A DNA stretch of 64,000 bases from Gaiellasilicea sp963705515 (GCA_963705515.1 CAVPJV010000002.1:248001-312000), one strand, 5' to 3'. Positions 28,984 through 37,222 are shown, counted from the stretch's first letter. The notes: generated by a model not told the origin, from the sequence alone. Program-made: numbers and translations.

Positions 28984-30399
28984 CTACGTCTCGTCGAGGA
29001 GGTCAGTGAGCAACTCGGCGTACTGGAGCAGGTGACGGTCGGGGAGAAACCGATGCTCGATGTGCCGACGGCCGTTCCGTCCAATCCGCTCCGCGTCCGC
29101 GGGATCGCGAAGCAGCCGATCGACCGCCGCTCCGAAGGACTCGAGGTCATACGGGTCCGCGAGGAGGAGACCTGTCTCGTCGTGGATCACCTGATCCACG
29201 ATGCCGCCGACGGCGCTGGCAACCACCGGACGGGTCTTCCACATCGCCTCCGCCACGGTCAGCCCGAAGCCTTCTGCGAGGCTCTTCTGCACGACGACGG
29301 CGGCGTGGCTCTGGAGGGCGTTGATGACCATGGCGTTCTCGACCGGATCGTCCATCGGGACGCAGGCGAGGTGCACACGCGCCCGATCCGATCGCGACAG
29401 AGATCGCCAGGCCGCTACCGTCTCCTCCCAGACAGCCTCGCTTTCGGGGTCGTCGCTCACTCCCTGCACGGCCGGCCCGGCGAGGACGAGGTGCGCGTCC
29501 GCCGAGTGCACGTGGTGAGCGAAGCCCTCGAGCACGCCGGGCATGTCCTTCATCCGGTCCCACCGGGAGACTTGAACGACGAGCGGAACGAGCCGATCGG
29601 GCGGCGGCCCGTCGCCAACGACGTCTGCTCGGTGTGGCACACGGATGTCCGATTCCCCACCGTTGGCCGTGATGAGTCCGGCCGTGCCGAGCAGCGCCTG
29701 CACTTCGTGACGCTCGAGCATGCGGTTCTTCGGAGTGAAGGGATCGATCGAAGGCGGGATCGTTCGGAGCCTCGCGCGATCGATCCAGTCCGGGGCAAAC
29801 AGCTCACGCGAGAAGACATGCGCCTTCGCCGGCTCGACGTACGGTCGCAGGAAGGCCCAGGCGCGCTGCGTCCACTCGTTCTCGTCGTCGTAGCCAACGT
29901 GGCACCGCCAGACGACGTGGGCGCCTCGCGCGACGAGGGGAGCGATCAGACCAGCCGGCTGCGGGTCGTGTACGACCACGATGTCTCCCTTTTCGACTTC
30001 GTCGAGGACGGCGTCGAGGTCGGCCGCCAGCGTTCGCTCGTAGATCGTCCGCTCGCGTTCCCCGAGGTCACCGCCATCGCCGGGACCGCCGTAGAGGCCG
30101 TTGTGGAGTCGCTTCGTCACGGTGAAGAACTCGGGGTCGCCTCCGATCACCAGCCAGTCCAGCTGGAGCCCCATCCCACGGCCGTAGCCGAGCAGCGTCG
30201 CAAGCATCTCCGCCACGCCGCCGCCGTTCGCCGTCGAGTTGACGTTGAGGATGCGCCGACTGCCGATCAACGTGCGTAGAGACGAGGCGGCCTCCAACAG
30301 CGCCTCGACCCGCTCGACTCCGATCAGCGGCTCCAGACGGCGCGGATCGATCGGGTGCGGCTCGACGTGCGCAGTCAAGGACACTGGAGAGAGTCTCAC
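28984..30399 (-). CDS. treT: TreT-like trehalose glycosyltransferring synthase (GT4)
   Basis: A 471-residue GT-B glycosyltransferase. RRILNVNSTANGGGVAEML is the TreT-type acceptor loop; VVQVSRWDRMKDMPGVLEGF starts the donor domain; SLAEGFGLTVAEAMWKTRPV is the GT4 EX7E donor motif. TreT makes trehalose from an NDP-glucose and glucose. GTG 30399 is chosen from MRLSPVSLTAHV; no Shine-Dalgarno is obvious. Trehalose synthesis fits a desiccation and stress role. Confidence 0.88.
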   Translation of the reverse strand: MRLSPVSLTAHVEPHPIDPRRLEPLIGVERVEALLEAASSLRTLIGSRRILNVNSTANGGGVAEMLATLLGYGRGMGLQLDWLVIGGDPEFFTVTKRLHNGLYGGPGDGGDLGERERTIYERTLAADLDAVLDEVEKGDIVVVHDPQPAGLIAPLVARGAHVVWRCHVGYDDENEWTQRAWAFLRPYVEPAKAHVFSRELFAPDWIDRARLRTIPPSIDPFTPKNRMLERHEVQALLGTAGLITANGGESDIRVPHRADVVGDGPPPDRLVPLVVQVSRWDRMKDMPGVLEGFAHHVHSADAHLVLAGPAVQGVSDDPESEAVWEETVAAWRSLSRSDRARVHLACVPMDDPVENAMVINALQSHAAVVVQKSLAEGFGLTVAEAMWKTRPVVASAVGGIVDQVIHDETGLLLADPYDLESFGAAVDRLLRDPADAERIGRNGRRHIEHRFLPDRHLLQYAELLTDLLDET

Positions 30400-30574
30400 G
30401 CATCTGGCGGCTCGGTAAAGAGCGCCCGCTCAGCCGAGCGTACGGGCGTTACAGTCGGAGCGCCCGCTTCGTGCTCGTCGTGACCACGATGGTCGCTTCT
30501 CGACGGACGAGCTAGCCCGCCGTCGGAGCCGGCAGAGTCTCCGAAATCCTAGCCAGGTCTACTGGAATGCGGGG

Positions 30575-30742
30575 GTGCTGCTTGCATGCCCGGAGCACGA
30601 GCCGCTCGTCGCGCGCATCCAGGCGCAGGTCGAGCAGGACTGGCGAACGCTGCTCGAGCGATGCGGCGACCGGGTGCCGGCCGGCCTCGGCTACTCACCC
30701 CAGCCCGCGTCCGGCGTCCGTGCCGGACTGACCCAGCTGTAG
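30575..30742 (+). pseudogene. porB 3' remnant
   Basis: Open in one frame: VLLACPEHEPLVARIQAQVE then QDWRTLLERCGDR, which matches the C-terminus of PorB at 26335-26430 (RPENASVVADIQAQVE, EDWLALLDRCGGR), including a run of identical bases over CATCCAGGCGCAGGTCGA. The upstream part of a porB gene is absent: upstream bases show stops and no similarity. It continues to TAG at 30742, antisense to the end of the next gene. The rest of the gap 30400-30574 holds nothing recognisable. Confidence 0.7.
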
Positions 30743-31008
30743 GCCTGCTGCGCGATCAGCGGCGTACCTTCGAGCAGCGGCTCCCATGCTCCGAGCGCGG
30801 CCTGCTCGTCCGCGCCTCCGAGCACCGCCAGGAAGCTGTTCGCCCGGCCGCCTTCGAAGACGAAGACGACGGTGTCCTGTGCGAGGAAGACGGTGTGGCG
30901 TTCGATCTCGTGCTCGGCCGGGTCGAAAGGCGGGCCGCGCTCGATCAGCCTCGCGGCCTCCTCCGCCGCGCCGGGGCGCAGCTTGGCGATCACGGCGATG
31001 TGCTGCAT
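30691..31008 (-). CDS. Small dimeric alpha/beta-barrel-like protein
   Basis: A 105-residue protein behind GAAGGAGGAGCC. MQHIAVIAKLRPGAAEEAAR with HTVFLAQDTVVFVFEGGRA suggests a ferredoxin-like (ABM/EthD-type) fold. Function unknown. It follows the CBS gene by 19 nt and is likely cotranscribed. Its 3' end overlaps the porB remnant on the other strand. Confidence 0.7.
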   Translation of the reverse strand: MQHIAVIAKLRPGAAEEAARLIERGPPFDPAEHEIERHTVFLAQDTVVFVFEGGRANSFLAVLGGADEQAALGAWEPLLEGTPLIAQQAYSWVSPARTPDAGWGE

Positions 31009-31027
31009 GGCTCCTCCTTCGATCGGT

Positions 31028-31459
31028 CTATCGGACTGCCGGGTGCTGCTCGGGGAAGCCGGCCAGCGCCCGCGCGACGTCGAGCGTGGAGAGCACGCCG
31101 ATCGGCCGGCGCGACCTTGACTCGAGCACGATCAGGTGCGAGACGTCGCGTTCGACCATCAAGGCGGCCGCCCGGCCGAGCGCCTCGCTGCTCGCGATCG
31201 TCACGACCGGCTGCGCTGCAAGCGAGCGTGCCTCCTGCTCGTCGATGTTCCCCGCCTCGCTCGCGCGCAGCAGATCGGTGTCGGAGACGATGCCCCAGCT
31301 TTCGTCCGACTCGTGCGTGTTCACGAGGATCGCGTGGACGCGGTAGGTCGACATCATCCTCGCGATCGTGCGCAGCGAACTCTCGGGCGAGCAGGTGATC
31401 AGCGCAGGGTGCATCGCGTCGATGACGCGGAGGTCTCGGAGGGCTGGATGCTCGTTCAT
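31028..31459 (-). CDS. CBS-domain pair protein
   Basis: A 143-residue protein made of two CBS motifs (about residues 12-70 and 80-138). IDAMHPALITCSPESSLRTI, GIVSDTDLLRASEAG, and the closing RRPIGVLSTLDVARALAG are typical. It likely senses adenine nucleotides. It is about the size of hypoxic response protein 1 (Rv2626c) of the DosR regulon and is a paralogue of the protein at 40709. Confidence 0.88.
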   Translation of the reverse strand: MNEHPALRDLRVIDAMHPALITCSPESSLRTIARMMSTYRVHAILVNTHESDESWGIVSDTDLLRASEAGNIDEQEARSLAAQPVVTIASSEALGRAAALMVERDVSHLIVLESRSRRPIGVLSTLDVARALAGFPEQHPAVR

Positions 31460-31533
31460 CTCGATGCTCCTTCCCGTCCCTCGGTCGAGCTTAGTGGTAT
31501 CACCGAAGTGTTCATCCGCCGGGGGGTCGGCGC

Positions 31534-31571
31534 GATCAGGTCTGGCGCGGAACGTGAATGGCGCACTTACC
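31534..31571 (-). promoter_or_regulatory. Bipartite element copy (weak) upstream of CBS gene
   Basis: Candidate box 1 GGTAAGTGCGCCA (31559-31571), 19 nt, CTGATC (31534-31539), 74 nt before the CBS ATG. It overlaps the end of the HAD gene. Confidence 0.3.
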
Positions 31572-32688
31572 GCGCACGTGCTGCGGGATTTCCCGCAGCG
31601 TCGGCGACGGCGCGATCCAGCAGCGCCGACAGCGATGGGACGACGAGCTCCGCGCCGAAGCCGCGCAGAAGCTCATCGTCAGGTCCTGCGCCGATGCCGA
31701 TCACGCGCATCCCGGCGGCTCGGCCGGCGGCGACTCCTGCAGGCCTGTGGGTGAACGTCACGGCGAGGTGAGGGGGGACGTCGAGGCGTCGGCACGCCGC
31801 CAGGAGCAGGTCCGGCGCCGGCGGCGTCCGGGCTCCTTCGGCGCGGATCACGTCGGCGTCCACCCAGGTCTCGATCAGCGGAGCAAGTCCTGCCACATGG
31901 AGCATCGGAAGCGTGTTCGCGCTCGCCGAGATGACACCGGTCCGCACCCCGGTGCGGCTCGCCGTCTCCAGATAACGCCGGACTCCTGAGAGAGCGGTGA
32001 CACCCTCGTCGAGAGCCCGCGCAACCGCCTCGCCTTTCCGCTTCCCGAGACTGAGCGCCGTGTCGGCGTCGGCTGGATCGTCACTGCGTCCCTCGGGGAT
32101 GCGGATTCCCCGACTCGAGAGGAAGCTGTGGACGCCCTCCGATCTGGAGCGACCGTCGAAGTAGGTCCGATAGTCCACGTCGCGGTCGAACGGGACGAAC
32201 GTCCAGCCGAGCTCCCCGCTCAGCCTGAGCAGGAGATCGTCGATCACCGTTCCCCAGGCCGCGGCGTGGAGGAGGCCGCTGTCGGTCAGCACGCCGTCGA
32301 GGTCGAACAGACAAGCCTCGACCGAGTTGTCCAGTCCGAGCAGCCGTTTGCTCATCGGCACGGCAGAGAGCCACGGAACGCGACGAATGCCCGTTGCACG
32401 CGCGACCGTGACCAGCAGCTTCGCCGTCTGCCGACGCTCCTCGGCGAGCGCGCTACGGTGGCTCCGTAGGTACGGGGCGGGCAACGTGTCAGCCGCTGCC
32501 AGCAGCGCTCTGTCGGCGGCGTCCAAAGCACGCTGCCATCGCGCGGCGAGCGGCTCCAGGTCGTCGAGCGGCGCCACGAGCGGCGATTGTGGCACGCGCT
32601 CGTGTCCTGCGTCCCCAGCCTGTGCTCGGACGCGCGCCCGGCGGCTCAGGCGGGGTACCTCCGGAGCAAGAACGGCGTGTGCGCTCAT
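31567..32688 (-). CDS. HAD-superfamily protein, beta-phosphoglucomutase-like, catalytically altered
   Basis: A 373-residue protein: helical N-terminal domain (1-120), then a HAD domain. Motif I is intact (CLFDLDGVLTDS, Asp129/Asp131) and motif II Ser254 is present (GVISASAN). Motif III GKPAPD is TPPAPD, so Lys is Pro289; motif IV FEDSxAG is FTHRPAG, so Glu-Asp is Thr313-His314. Loss of the Lys and the Mg-binding Asp argues for weak or no phosphotransfer. The N-terminal domain is kept because the bipartite element lies 32 nt before this start. Sugar-phosphate binding without catalysis is possible. Confidence 0.75.
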   Translation of the reverse strand: MSAHAVLAPEVPRLSRRARVRAQAGDAGHERVPQSPLVAPLDDLEPLAARWQRALDAADRALLAAADTLPAPYLRSHRSALAEERRQTAKLLVTVARATGIRRVPWLSAVPMSKRLLGLDNSVEACLFDLDGVLTDSGLLHAAAWGTVIDDLLLRLSGELGWTFVPFDRDVDYRTYFDGRSRSEGVHSFLSSRGIRIPEGRSDDPADADTALSLGKRKGEAVARALDEGVTALSGVRRYLETASRTGVRTGVISASANTLPMLHVAGLAPLIETWVDADVIRAEGARTPPAPDLLLAACRRLDVPPHLAVTFTHRPAGVAAGRAAGMRVIGIGAGPDDELLRGFGAELVVPSLSALLDRAVADAAGNPAARAR

Positions 32689-32720
32689 CGAGAGAGATGG
32701 TGTGGCGCTGGAGCCGCGGT

Positions 32721-32760
32721 GGCATCGGTGCCGTTCCCGATCTCACGCACGGCCTTCTAC
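32721..32760 (-). promoter_or_regulatory. Bipartite element copy upstream of HAD gene
   Basis: Box 1 GTAGAAGGCCGTG (32748-32760), 19-nt spacer, CCGATGCC (32721-32728). It ends 32 nt before the ATG at 32688. Confidence 0.65.
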
Positions 32761-32821
32761 CGATGTCGCGTGCGTGTGCGCGGCCCCGGCCAGCGCGGTG
32801 CTGCCGGCATTCGCAGGTGAC

Positions 32822-32861
32822 GTAGAAACTACTGAGCCGCGTGAGTGTCCCGCCCGATTCC
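32822..32861 (+). promoter_or_regulatory. Bipartite element copy upstream of Cys-rich small protein
   Basis: Box 1 GTAGAAACTACTG (32822-32834), 19-nt spacer, CCGATTCC (32854-32861), 31 nt before the ATG at 32893. Confidence 0.5.
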
Positions 32862-32892
32862 TCAGCTGCCGGACCGGGATGACAGTGCAGGT

Positions 32893-33117
32893 ATGGAACC
32901 GCACCTGTGCCGCATCGACGACGCCCTCGGCCGCACGAGGGAGTGCCAGAAGGACTGCCCCTTCTGGTCCGTCGACACGTGCGTCCTGGCCGGGCTGCGT
33001 GCCGATCTGACGACGGCGCCGGGCCTGCCGCAGCTCCTGCACGGCCTTCGCGAGGAGCTGAACGGCCCGCGCATGATCGGGATCGACAGCGCGCTGCTCC
33101 CGCCAGGGCTCAGATAG
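32893..33117 (+). CDS. Small four-cysteine protein, unknown function
   Basis: A 74-residue protein with Cys6, Cys18, Cys22 and Cys30 in MEPHLCRIDDALGRTRECQK and DCPFWSVDTCVLAGL, enough to bind zinc or an Fe-S centre. The second half (LLHGLREELNGPRMIGIDSA) is an amphipathic helix. No known family is recognised, though similar Cys-rich proteins sit in actinobacterial stress clusters. The start ATG at 32893 lacks a strong ribosome site; GTG 32845 in frame is less likely because it would overlap the element. Confidence 0.65.
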   Translation: MEPHLCRIDDALGRTRECQKDCPFWSVDTCVLAGLRADLTTAPGLPQLLHGLREELNGPRMIGIDSALLPPGLR

Positions 33118-33159
33118 CTCCGGCGCAGGCACCGTGGACTGACCGCGAGCGCGGTCTGC

Positions 33160-33199
33160 GCACTTCTACGCACGCGTTTCGGTGATTCCAGCCGATGCC
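33160..33199 (+). promoter_or_regulatory. Bipartite element copy upstream of small membrane protein and Usp
   Basis: Box 1 GCACTTCTACGCA (33160-33172), 19-nt spacer, CCGATGCC (33192-33199), 54 nt before the ATG at 33254. Confidence 0.6.
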
Positions 33200-33253
33200 C
33201 AGCCGGCGCCGTGGGGGGACGCTGGACTCGACCGAGAGTGAAAGGAGGCAACC

Positions 33254-33424
33254 ATGTGGCCAGGAGGTGTCGCCGACTGGATCGTCCTGGGCTCCGGCTA
33301 CGTGCTCGCGCTCGGGCTCTTCTACTGGCTCGGCGGATTTCACCGCGCCGGGGAAGCGATCAGCAGCTGGGGCCGCCGGTCGAGCTCTCGCGGCGCAGTG
33401 CGCCGCACCTCGAGGTCGGCCTGA
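33254..33424 (+). CDS. Small single-span membrane protein, 56 residues
   Basis: MWPGGVADWIVLGSGYVLAL leads into GLFYWLGGFHRAGEAISSWG and a basic tail rich in Arg and Ser, ending RTSRSA. One transmembrane helix with positive-inside C-terminus. AAAGGAGG lies 6 nt before the ATG. It lies between the bipartite element and the Usp gene, 16 nt upstream of the latter, so it is probably cotranscribed. No family recognised. Confidence 0.75.
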   Translation: MWPGGVADWIVLGSGYVLALGLFYWLGGFHRAGEAISSWGRRSSSRGAVRRTSRSA

Positions 33425-33440
33425 ACTGAAAGGAGGAGCG

Positions 33441-33899
33441 ATGAAGAGGATCCTCGTTGCAACGGACGGCTCGGTCTCCTCGACCGAAGCCGTGCAGTTC
33501 GGCGTCGAGCTCGCGGCCGAGCACGGCGCGGAGCTGATCTTCGTCCACGTCGTCCCGGCGCTGGACGTCGTCCCGTCGGGCGGGTTCGGGCTCAGCGGCG
33601 CATTCCCACACGAGCCCACGAAGGAGGACCGGGCGCTGCTGGACGACGCCGCGTCGGTCGCGGTGGAGCACGGGGTCGTCTCGACCACTGCGCTCCTGCG
33701 CGGCGACACGGTCGACGAGATCGTGGCGTACGCCGACACGCACGACGTCGACGTGATCGTCGTCGGCTCGCGCGGCCACGGTGCAGTCGCTGCAACGCTG
33801 CTTGGCAGCGTGTCCCGCGGCGTGCTCCGTGAGGCGCGCCGGCCGGTCGTCATCGTTCGAGCGGGCGCACTCGTCCACGAGGCAAAGCGCGCCTCCTGA
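33441..33899 (+). CDS. Universal stress protein (single domain)
   Basis: A 152-residue UspA-fold protein. VATDGSVSSTEAVQFG at the N-terminus and GSRGHGAVAATLLGSVSRGV near residue 115 form the ATP site. ATG 33441 follows AAAGGAGGAG. It is convergent with another Usp gene at 33978 across a shared terminator. Confidence 0.94.
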   Translation: MKRILVATDGSVSSTEAVQFGVELAAEHGAELIFVHVVPALDVVPSGGFGLSGAFPHEPTKEDRALLDDAASVAVEHGVVSTTALLRGDTVDEIVAYADTHDVDVIVVGSRGHGAVAATLLGSVSRGVLREARRPVVIVRAGALVHEAKRAS

Positions 33900-33936
33900 C
33901 GCTGCTTTAGCTCCGGCTGAAGCTGACCCGAAGCTC

Positions 33937-33960
33937 AGAGCGGCCCGAGCGGGCCGCTCT
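33937..33960. terminator. Bidirectional terminator between two Usp genes
   Basis: AGAGCGGCCC (33937-33946) pairs perfectly with GGGCCGCTCT (33951-33960), 4-nt loop. Confidence 0.75.
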
Positions 33961-33977
33961 GTCTCCGTCGCCGCACG

Positions 33978-34397
33978 TCAGTGGACGACGAGCACGTCGC
34001 AGTGCGCCTTGCGCTTCACCGCGCCGCTGACACTCATGCCGAGCAGGCGCTCGAGCAGGCCCAGCTCGCGGGCGCCGACGACGATGAGGTCGACGTTCCG
34101 GCTCTCCGCCAGGTCGAGGATCTCGCCGGCGGGGTCGCCGAGCGCAAGCGAGTACTCGGCCCGAATCCCACGCTTGCCGAGGACCCCGGCAGCGTGCTCG
34201 AGCTCTTCGCGATGCAGCTCCGGCGGGTCGGCCGGGTCGATCGGGCCGATCCCGCGCGCGGCCGACGCTCCGACCAATGCGGGCGCGACGCTCGTGACGA
34301 TCACCTCGGCGTCGAGAGCCACCGCCAGCTCGGCCGCGCGATCGAGCGCCCGCTTCGCGGGCTCGGACTCGTCGTAGCCGACAAGGATGGTCTTCAC
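33978..34397 (-). CDS. Universal stress protein (single domain)
   Basis: A 139-residue UspA-fold protein starting at GTG 34397 (VKTILVGYDESEPAKRALDR) behind AAGGAGGAGG. The nucleotide motif is GARELGLLERLLGMSVSGAV, which lacks the usual GSxGxG glycine at the second position, so ATP binding may be altered. Divergent from the P-type ATPase at 34557, with overlapping bipartite elements between them. Confidence 0.92.
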   Translation of the reverse strand: MKTILVGYDESEPAKRALDRAAELAVALDAEVIVTSVAPALVGASAARGIGPIDPADPPELHREELEHAAGVLGKRGIRAEYSLALGDPAGEILDLAESRNVDLIVVGARELGLLERLLGMSVSGAVKRKAHCDVLVVH

Positions 34398-34460
34398 GGT
34401 GACCTCCTCCTTCGGACCCCGTGGTTGTACTCCAATCGTCCCGAGGCCGCTCGGGCGGCG

Positions 34461-34498
34461 CAACCGCAGAAAGCGCGCTCGGCCCAGTGGTCTTCTAC
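34461..34498 (-). promoter_or_regulatory. Bipartite element copy (weaker) upstream of Usp, minus strand
   Basis: Box 1 GTAGAAGACCACT (34486-34498), 19-nt spacer, CGGTTG (34461-34466), 63 nt before the GTG at 34397. It overlaps the plus-strand copy at 34466-34505. Confidence 0.45.
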
Positions 34499-34505
34499 GG
34501 ATGCC
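34466..34505 (+). promoter_or_regulatory. Bipartite element copy (weaker) upstream of P-type ATPase, plus strand
   Basis: Box 1 GCAGAAAGCGCGC (34466-34478), 19-nt spacer, CGGATGCC (34498-34505), 51 nt before the GTG at 34557. Confidence 0.45.
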
Positions 34506-34556
34506 ACTCCGGGCGATCTCACGCACGGTTGACGTGCCAGCGCTCGGAGGAGTCAG

Positions 34557-37154
34557 GTGATCGACCAGCACACCGAGCGGACCGGGCGAGCCGAGCTCCG
34601 CTCCCATTCGACCGACGTCGGCGACGTCGCCGACGAGCTGGGCACGGACGTCGAGAGCGGCCTGGCTGAGCCGGTCGCGCAGCGCCGGCTCATGGAGGTC
34701 GGCGCGAACCGGCTCCCCGCGCCGAGCCGGCCGCCGTACCTCGCGATCGCCGCTCGCCAGGCCGCCGATCCGCTGGTCGCCCTGCTGCTCGCGGCCACGG
34801 CGATCTCCTTCCTGGTCGGCGAGCGGCTCGAGGCCTTCGTGATCGCGTGCATCGTCGCCCTGAACGGCGTGCTCGGGTTCGTGCAGGAGGTTGGGGCCGA
34901 GCGCGCGGTGCTGGCGCTCCGAGCCGCGATCCAGCCGACGGCGTCGGTGATCCGGGACGGACGTGAGCGCGAGATCCCCGCCGACGAGGTCGTTCCGGGC
35001 GACCTGCTCGTCCTGCGCGAGGGCGATCGGGTCCCGGCGGACGCGCGCGTGGCCGCAGACGAGCGCCTCGAGCTGGACGAGTCGGCACTGACCGGCGAGT
35101 CGCTTCCGGTGCCGAAGACTGCTGCCACGGTCGCGCACGAGACGGCGATGGCGGACCGATCCTCGTTGGTCTTCGCCGGCACGGGCGTGACCTGCGGCCG
35201 GGGACGCGCGATCGTCGTCGCCACCGGCCGGGAGACCGAGATCGGCCGGATCGCGGCTCTCACGGTCGCCGCGAAGCCTCCGTCGACGCCGCTGCAGCGG
35301 AGTCTCGGACGCTTGTCGAGCGCGATGGCCGCGCTCGGCGTCGCGGTCACGATCGCGCTCACGCTCGGCATGCTGGCGCAGGGCGCATCGCTCGAGGAGG
35401 CGTTTCTCGTCGGTGTCGCGGTCGCCGTCGCCGCCGTTCCGGAGGGCCTGTCGGCGACCGTCACGATCGCGCTCGCCCAGGGCGCACGGGCGATGGCGGG
35501 CCGGGGCGCGATCGTCCGCCGCCTCGCTGCGGTCGAGACGCTCGGCGCGGCGACGGTGATTGCCGCGGACAAGACCGGCACGCTCACCGTCAACCAGCTT
35601 CGGGTCGCGGCGGTGCGACCAGAGCCGGGTCGGACCGAGGCGGCCGTCCTCGAGGTCGCGGCGCTCGCGTCGACCGCGGACCTCCTGGAGGCCGACGGCG
35701 TCACGCGTGTGGCCGGCGACCCGGTCGACGGCGCCTTCCTGCTCGCGCTCGCGCTCGCAGGCGGCGTCGATCCGCGCGCCGCCGAGGGCCGCACGCTCCT
35801 GCAGCTGCTCCCCTTCGACCCGCTGCGGAAGCGGCTGACGGCCGTCTACGCGGAGGACGGCGGGCAGCGCGTGGTCGTGAAGGGCGCGCCGGAGACGCTG
35901 ATCGGCCGTTCGGGTCTGTCGGACGACGAGCGCCGCCGCCTGCTGGACGAGGCAACCGCGTGGGCGGCGGAGGGGCTGCGCGTGCTCGCGGTCGGCGAGC
36001 GCCCGCACGACCGCCTCGCCGACGACGACGACCTCGACGCCGAGCTCGACATTGTCGGGCTCGTCGGGCTGCACGACCCACTGCGGCCGACCGCCGCGGA
36101 CTCGATCCGTCGCGCCCGCGACGCCGGTGCGGACGTGGCGATCCTGACCGGCGACCATCCGGTCACGGCGGCGGCGATCGCGCGGGCGCTCGAGCTCCCC
36201 GATTCCGTCCCGCTGACGGGAGCGGAGCTCGGAGAGCTCGACGAGCACGCGCTCGGCAGGGCCGTGTCGACGCGCGCCGTGTTCGCGCGCGTGACCCCCG
36301 CGGACAAGCTCCGCATCGTCGAGGCGCTGCAGCAAGCGGGGCACGTGGTCGCGGTGACCGGCGACGGCGTCAACGACACGCCGGCCCTGCGCCGGGCGGA
36401 CGTCGGTGTGGCGATGGGTGGCAGCGGGACGGAGGCCGCCCGGGAGGCCGCCGACGTCGTGCTCACCGATGACGACTTCGCAACGATCGTGTCGGCGATC
36501 CGGGAGGGACGGCGGATCGCGGACAACATCCGCAACTTCGTCTCGTTTCTGCTTTCGGCGAACCTCGGCGAGGTGGTGCTCTTCGCGGTCGCGGTGCTGG
36601 CCGGGCTCGGCGCGCCGATGACGGTCGTGCAGGTGCTGACCGTGAACCTCCTCACGGACGGCCTCCCGGCAGTGGCGCTGACGCGCGATCCGGCCGCCGG
36701 ACGGCGTACGGGGCCGCGCGGGCGCGGCAGCCTCTTCTCGCGCCGGCTGCAGCTCGGGCTCGTGCTGATGGGCGTGGCGGTCGGGGCTGCCGCGACGGCC
36801 GCGTACGTCCTCGGTCGGGAGACCGATCCGGAGGCGGCGCAGACGATGGCGTTCGCGACGCTCGCGCTCGCCGAGCTCGTGCTCGTCTTCTCGATCCGCT
36901 CGGGCACCGCTCCGGCCTGGCGCACGGCCCGCAACCCGTTCCTGCTCGCGAGCGTCGCTGCATCTGTTGCGCTGCTGCTGGTGACGATCTTCTTCGAGCC
37001 GGTGCGCGACGCCTTCGGCACGCAGCCGCTGGACGCCGCCCAAGTGGCCGTCGTGACTGCGCTCGCCTTCGCCCCGGCCGCCGTGACGGAGACGGTCAAG
37101 GCCGTGCTGCGCGCCCGCCGCCGTGGGCTCGAATCGGCGCCGGGACGGGCGTAG
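34557..37154 (+). CDS. P2A-type cation ATPase (Ca2+-ATPase-like)
   Basis: An 865-residue P-type ATPase. TGES, DKTGTLT (Asp338) and TGDGVNDTP are intact. VAAVPEGLSATVTIAL in M4 and VNLLTDGLPAVALTRDP in M6 match the SERCA/PMR1-like Ca2+ pump pattern. GTG 34557 follows GGAGGAG. Together with the Na+/K+-like pump at 2712, it suggests active ion homeostasis in the stress programme. Confidence 0.93.
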   Translation: MIDQHTERTGRAELRSHSTDVGDVADELGTDVESGLAEPVAQRRLMEVGANRLPAPSRPPYLAIAARQAADPLVALLLAATAISFLVGERLEAFVIACIVALNGVLGFVQEVGAERAVLALRAAIQPTASVIRDGREREIPADEVVPGDLLVLREGDRVPADARVAADERLELDESALTGESLPVPKTAATVAHETAMADRSSLVFAGTGVTCGRGRAIVVATGRETEIGRIAALTVAAKPPSTPLQRSLGRLSSAMAALGVAVTIALTLGMLAQGASLEEAFLVGVAVAVAAVPEGLSATVTIALAQGARAMAGRGAIVRRLAAVETLGAATVIAADKTGTLTVNQLRVAAVRPEPGRTEAAVLEVAALASTADLLEADGVTRVAGDPVDGAFLLALALAGGVDPRAAEGRTLLQLLPFDPLRKRLTAVYAEDGGQRVVVKGAPETLIGRSGLSDDERRRLLDEATAWAAEGLRVLAVGERPHDRLADDDDLDAELDIVGLVGLHDPLRPTAADSIRRARDAGADVAILTGDHPVTAAAIARALELPDSVPLTGAELGELDEHALGRAVSTRAVFARVTPADKLRIVEALQQAGHVVAVTGDGVNDTPALRRADVGVAMGGSGTEAAREAADVVLTDDDFATIVSAIREGRRIADNIRNFVSFLLSANLGEVVLFAVAVLAGLGAPMTVVQVLTVNLLTDGLPAVALTRDPAAGRRTGPRGRGSLFSRRLQLGLVLMGVAVGAAATAAYVLGRETDPEAAQTMAFATLALAELVLVFSIRSGTAPAWRTARNPFLLASVAASVALLLVTIFFEPVRDAFGTQPLDAAQVAVVTALAFAPAAVTETVKAVLRARRRGLESAPGRA

Positions 37155-37182
37155 CCCTGCGCCCCGACCGCAGGACGCATCC

Positions 37183-37222
37183 GCAATCTCCCGCAGCGGA
37201 GTTCAGCGCAGGCGCTGATGGC
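37183..37222 (+). promoter_or_regulatory. Bipartite element copy upstream of two-helix membrane protein
   Basis: Box 1 GCAATCTCCCGCA (37183-37195), 19-nt spacer, CTGATGGC (37215-37222), 59 nt before the ATG at 37282. Confidence 0.55.

Noticed and set aside
33978..37043. Very long minus-strand open frame (over 1000 codons) running through the P-ATPase gene
   Set aside because: Only its last 140 codons are a real gene (Usp). The rest is a GC-rich antisense shadow of the ATPase with Arg/Asp/His-biased composition and no domain.
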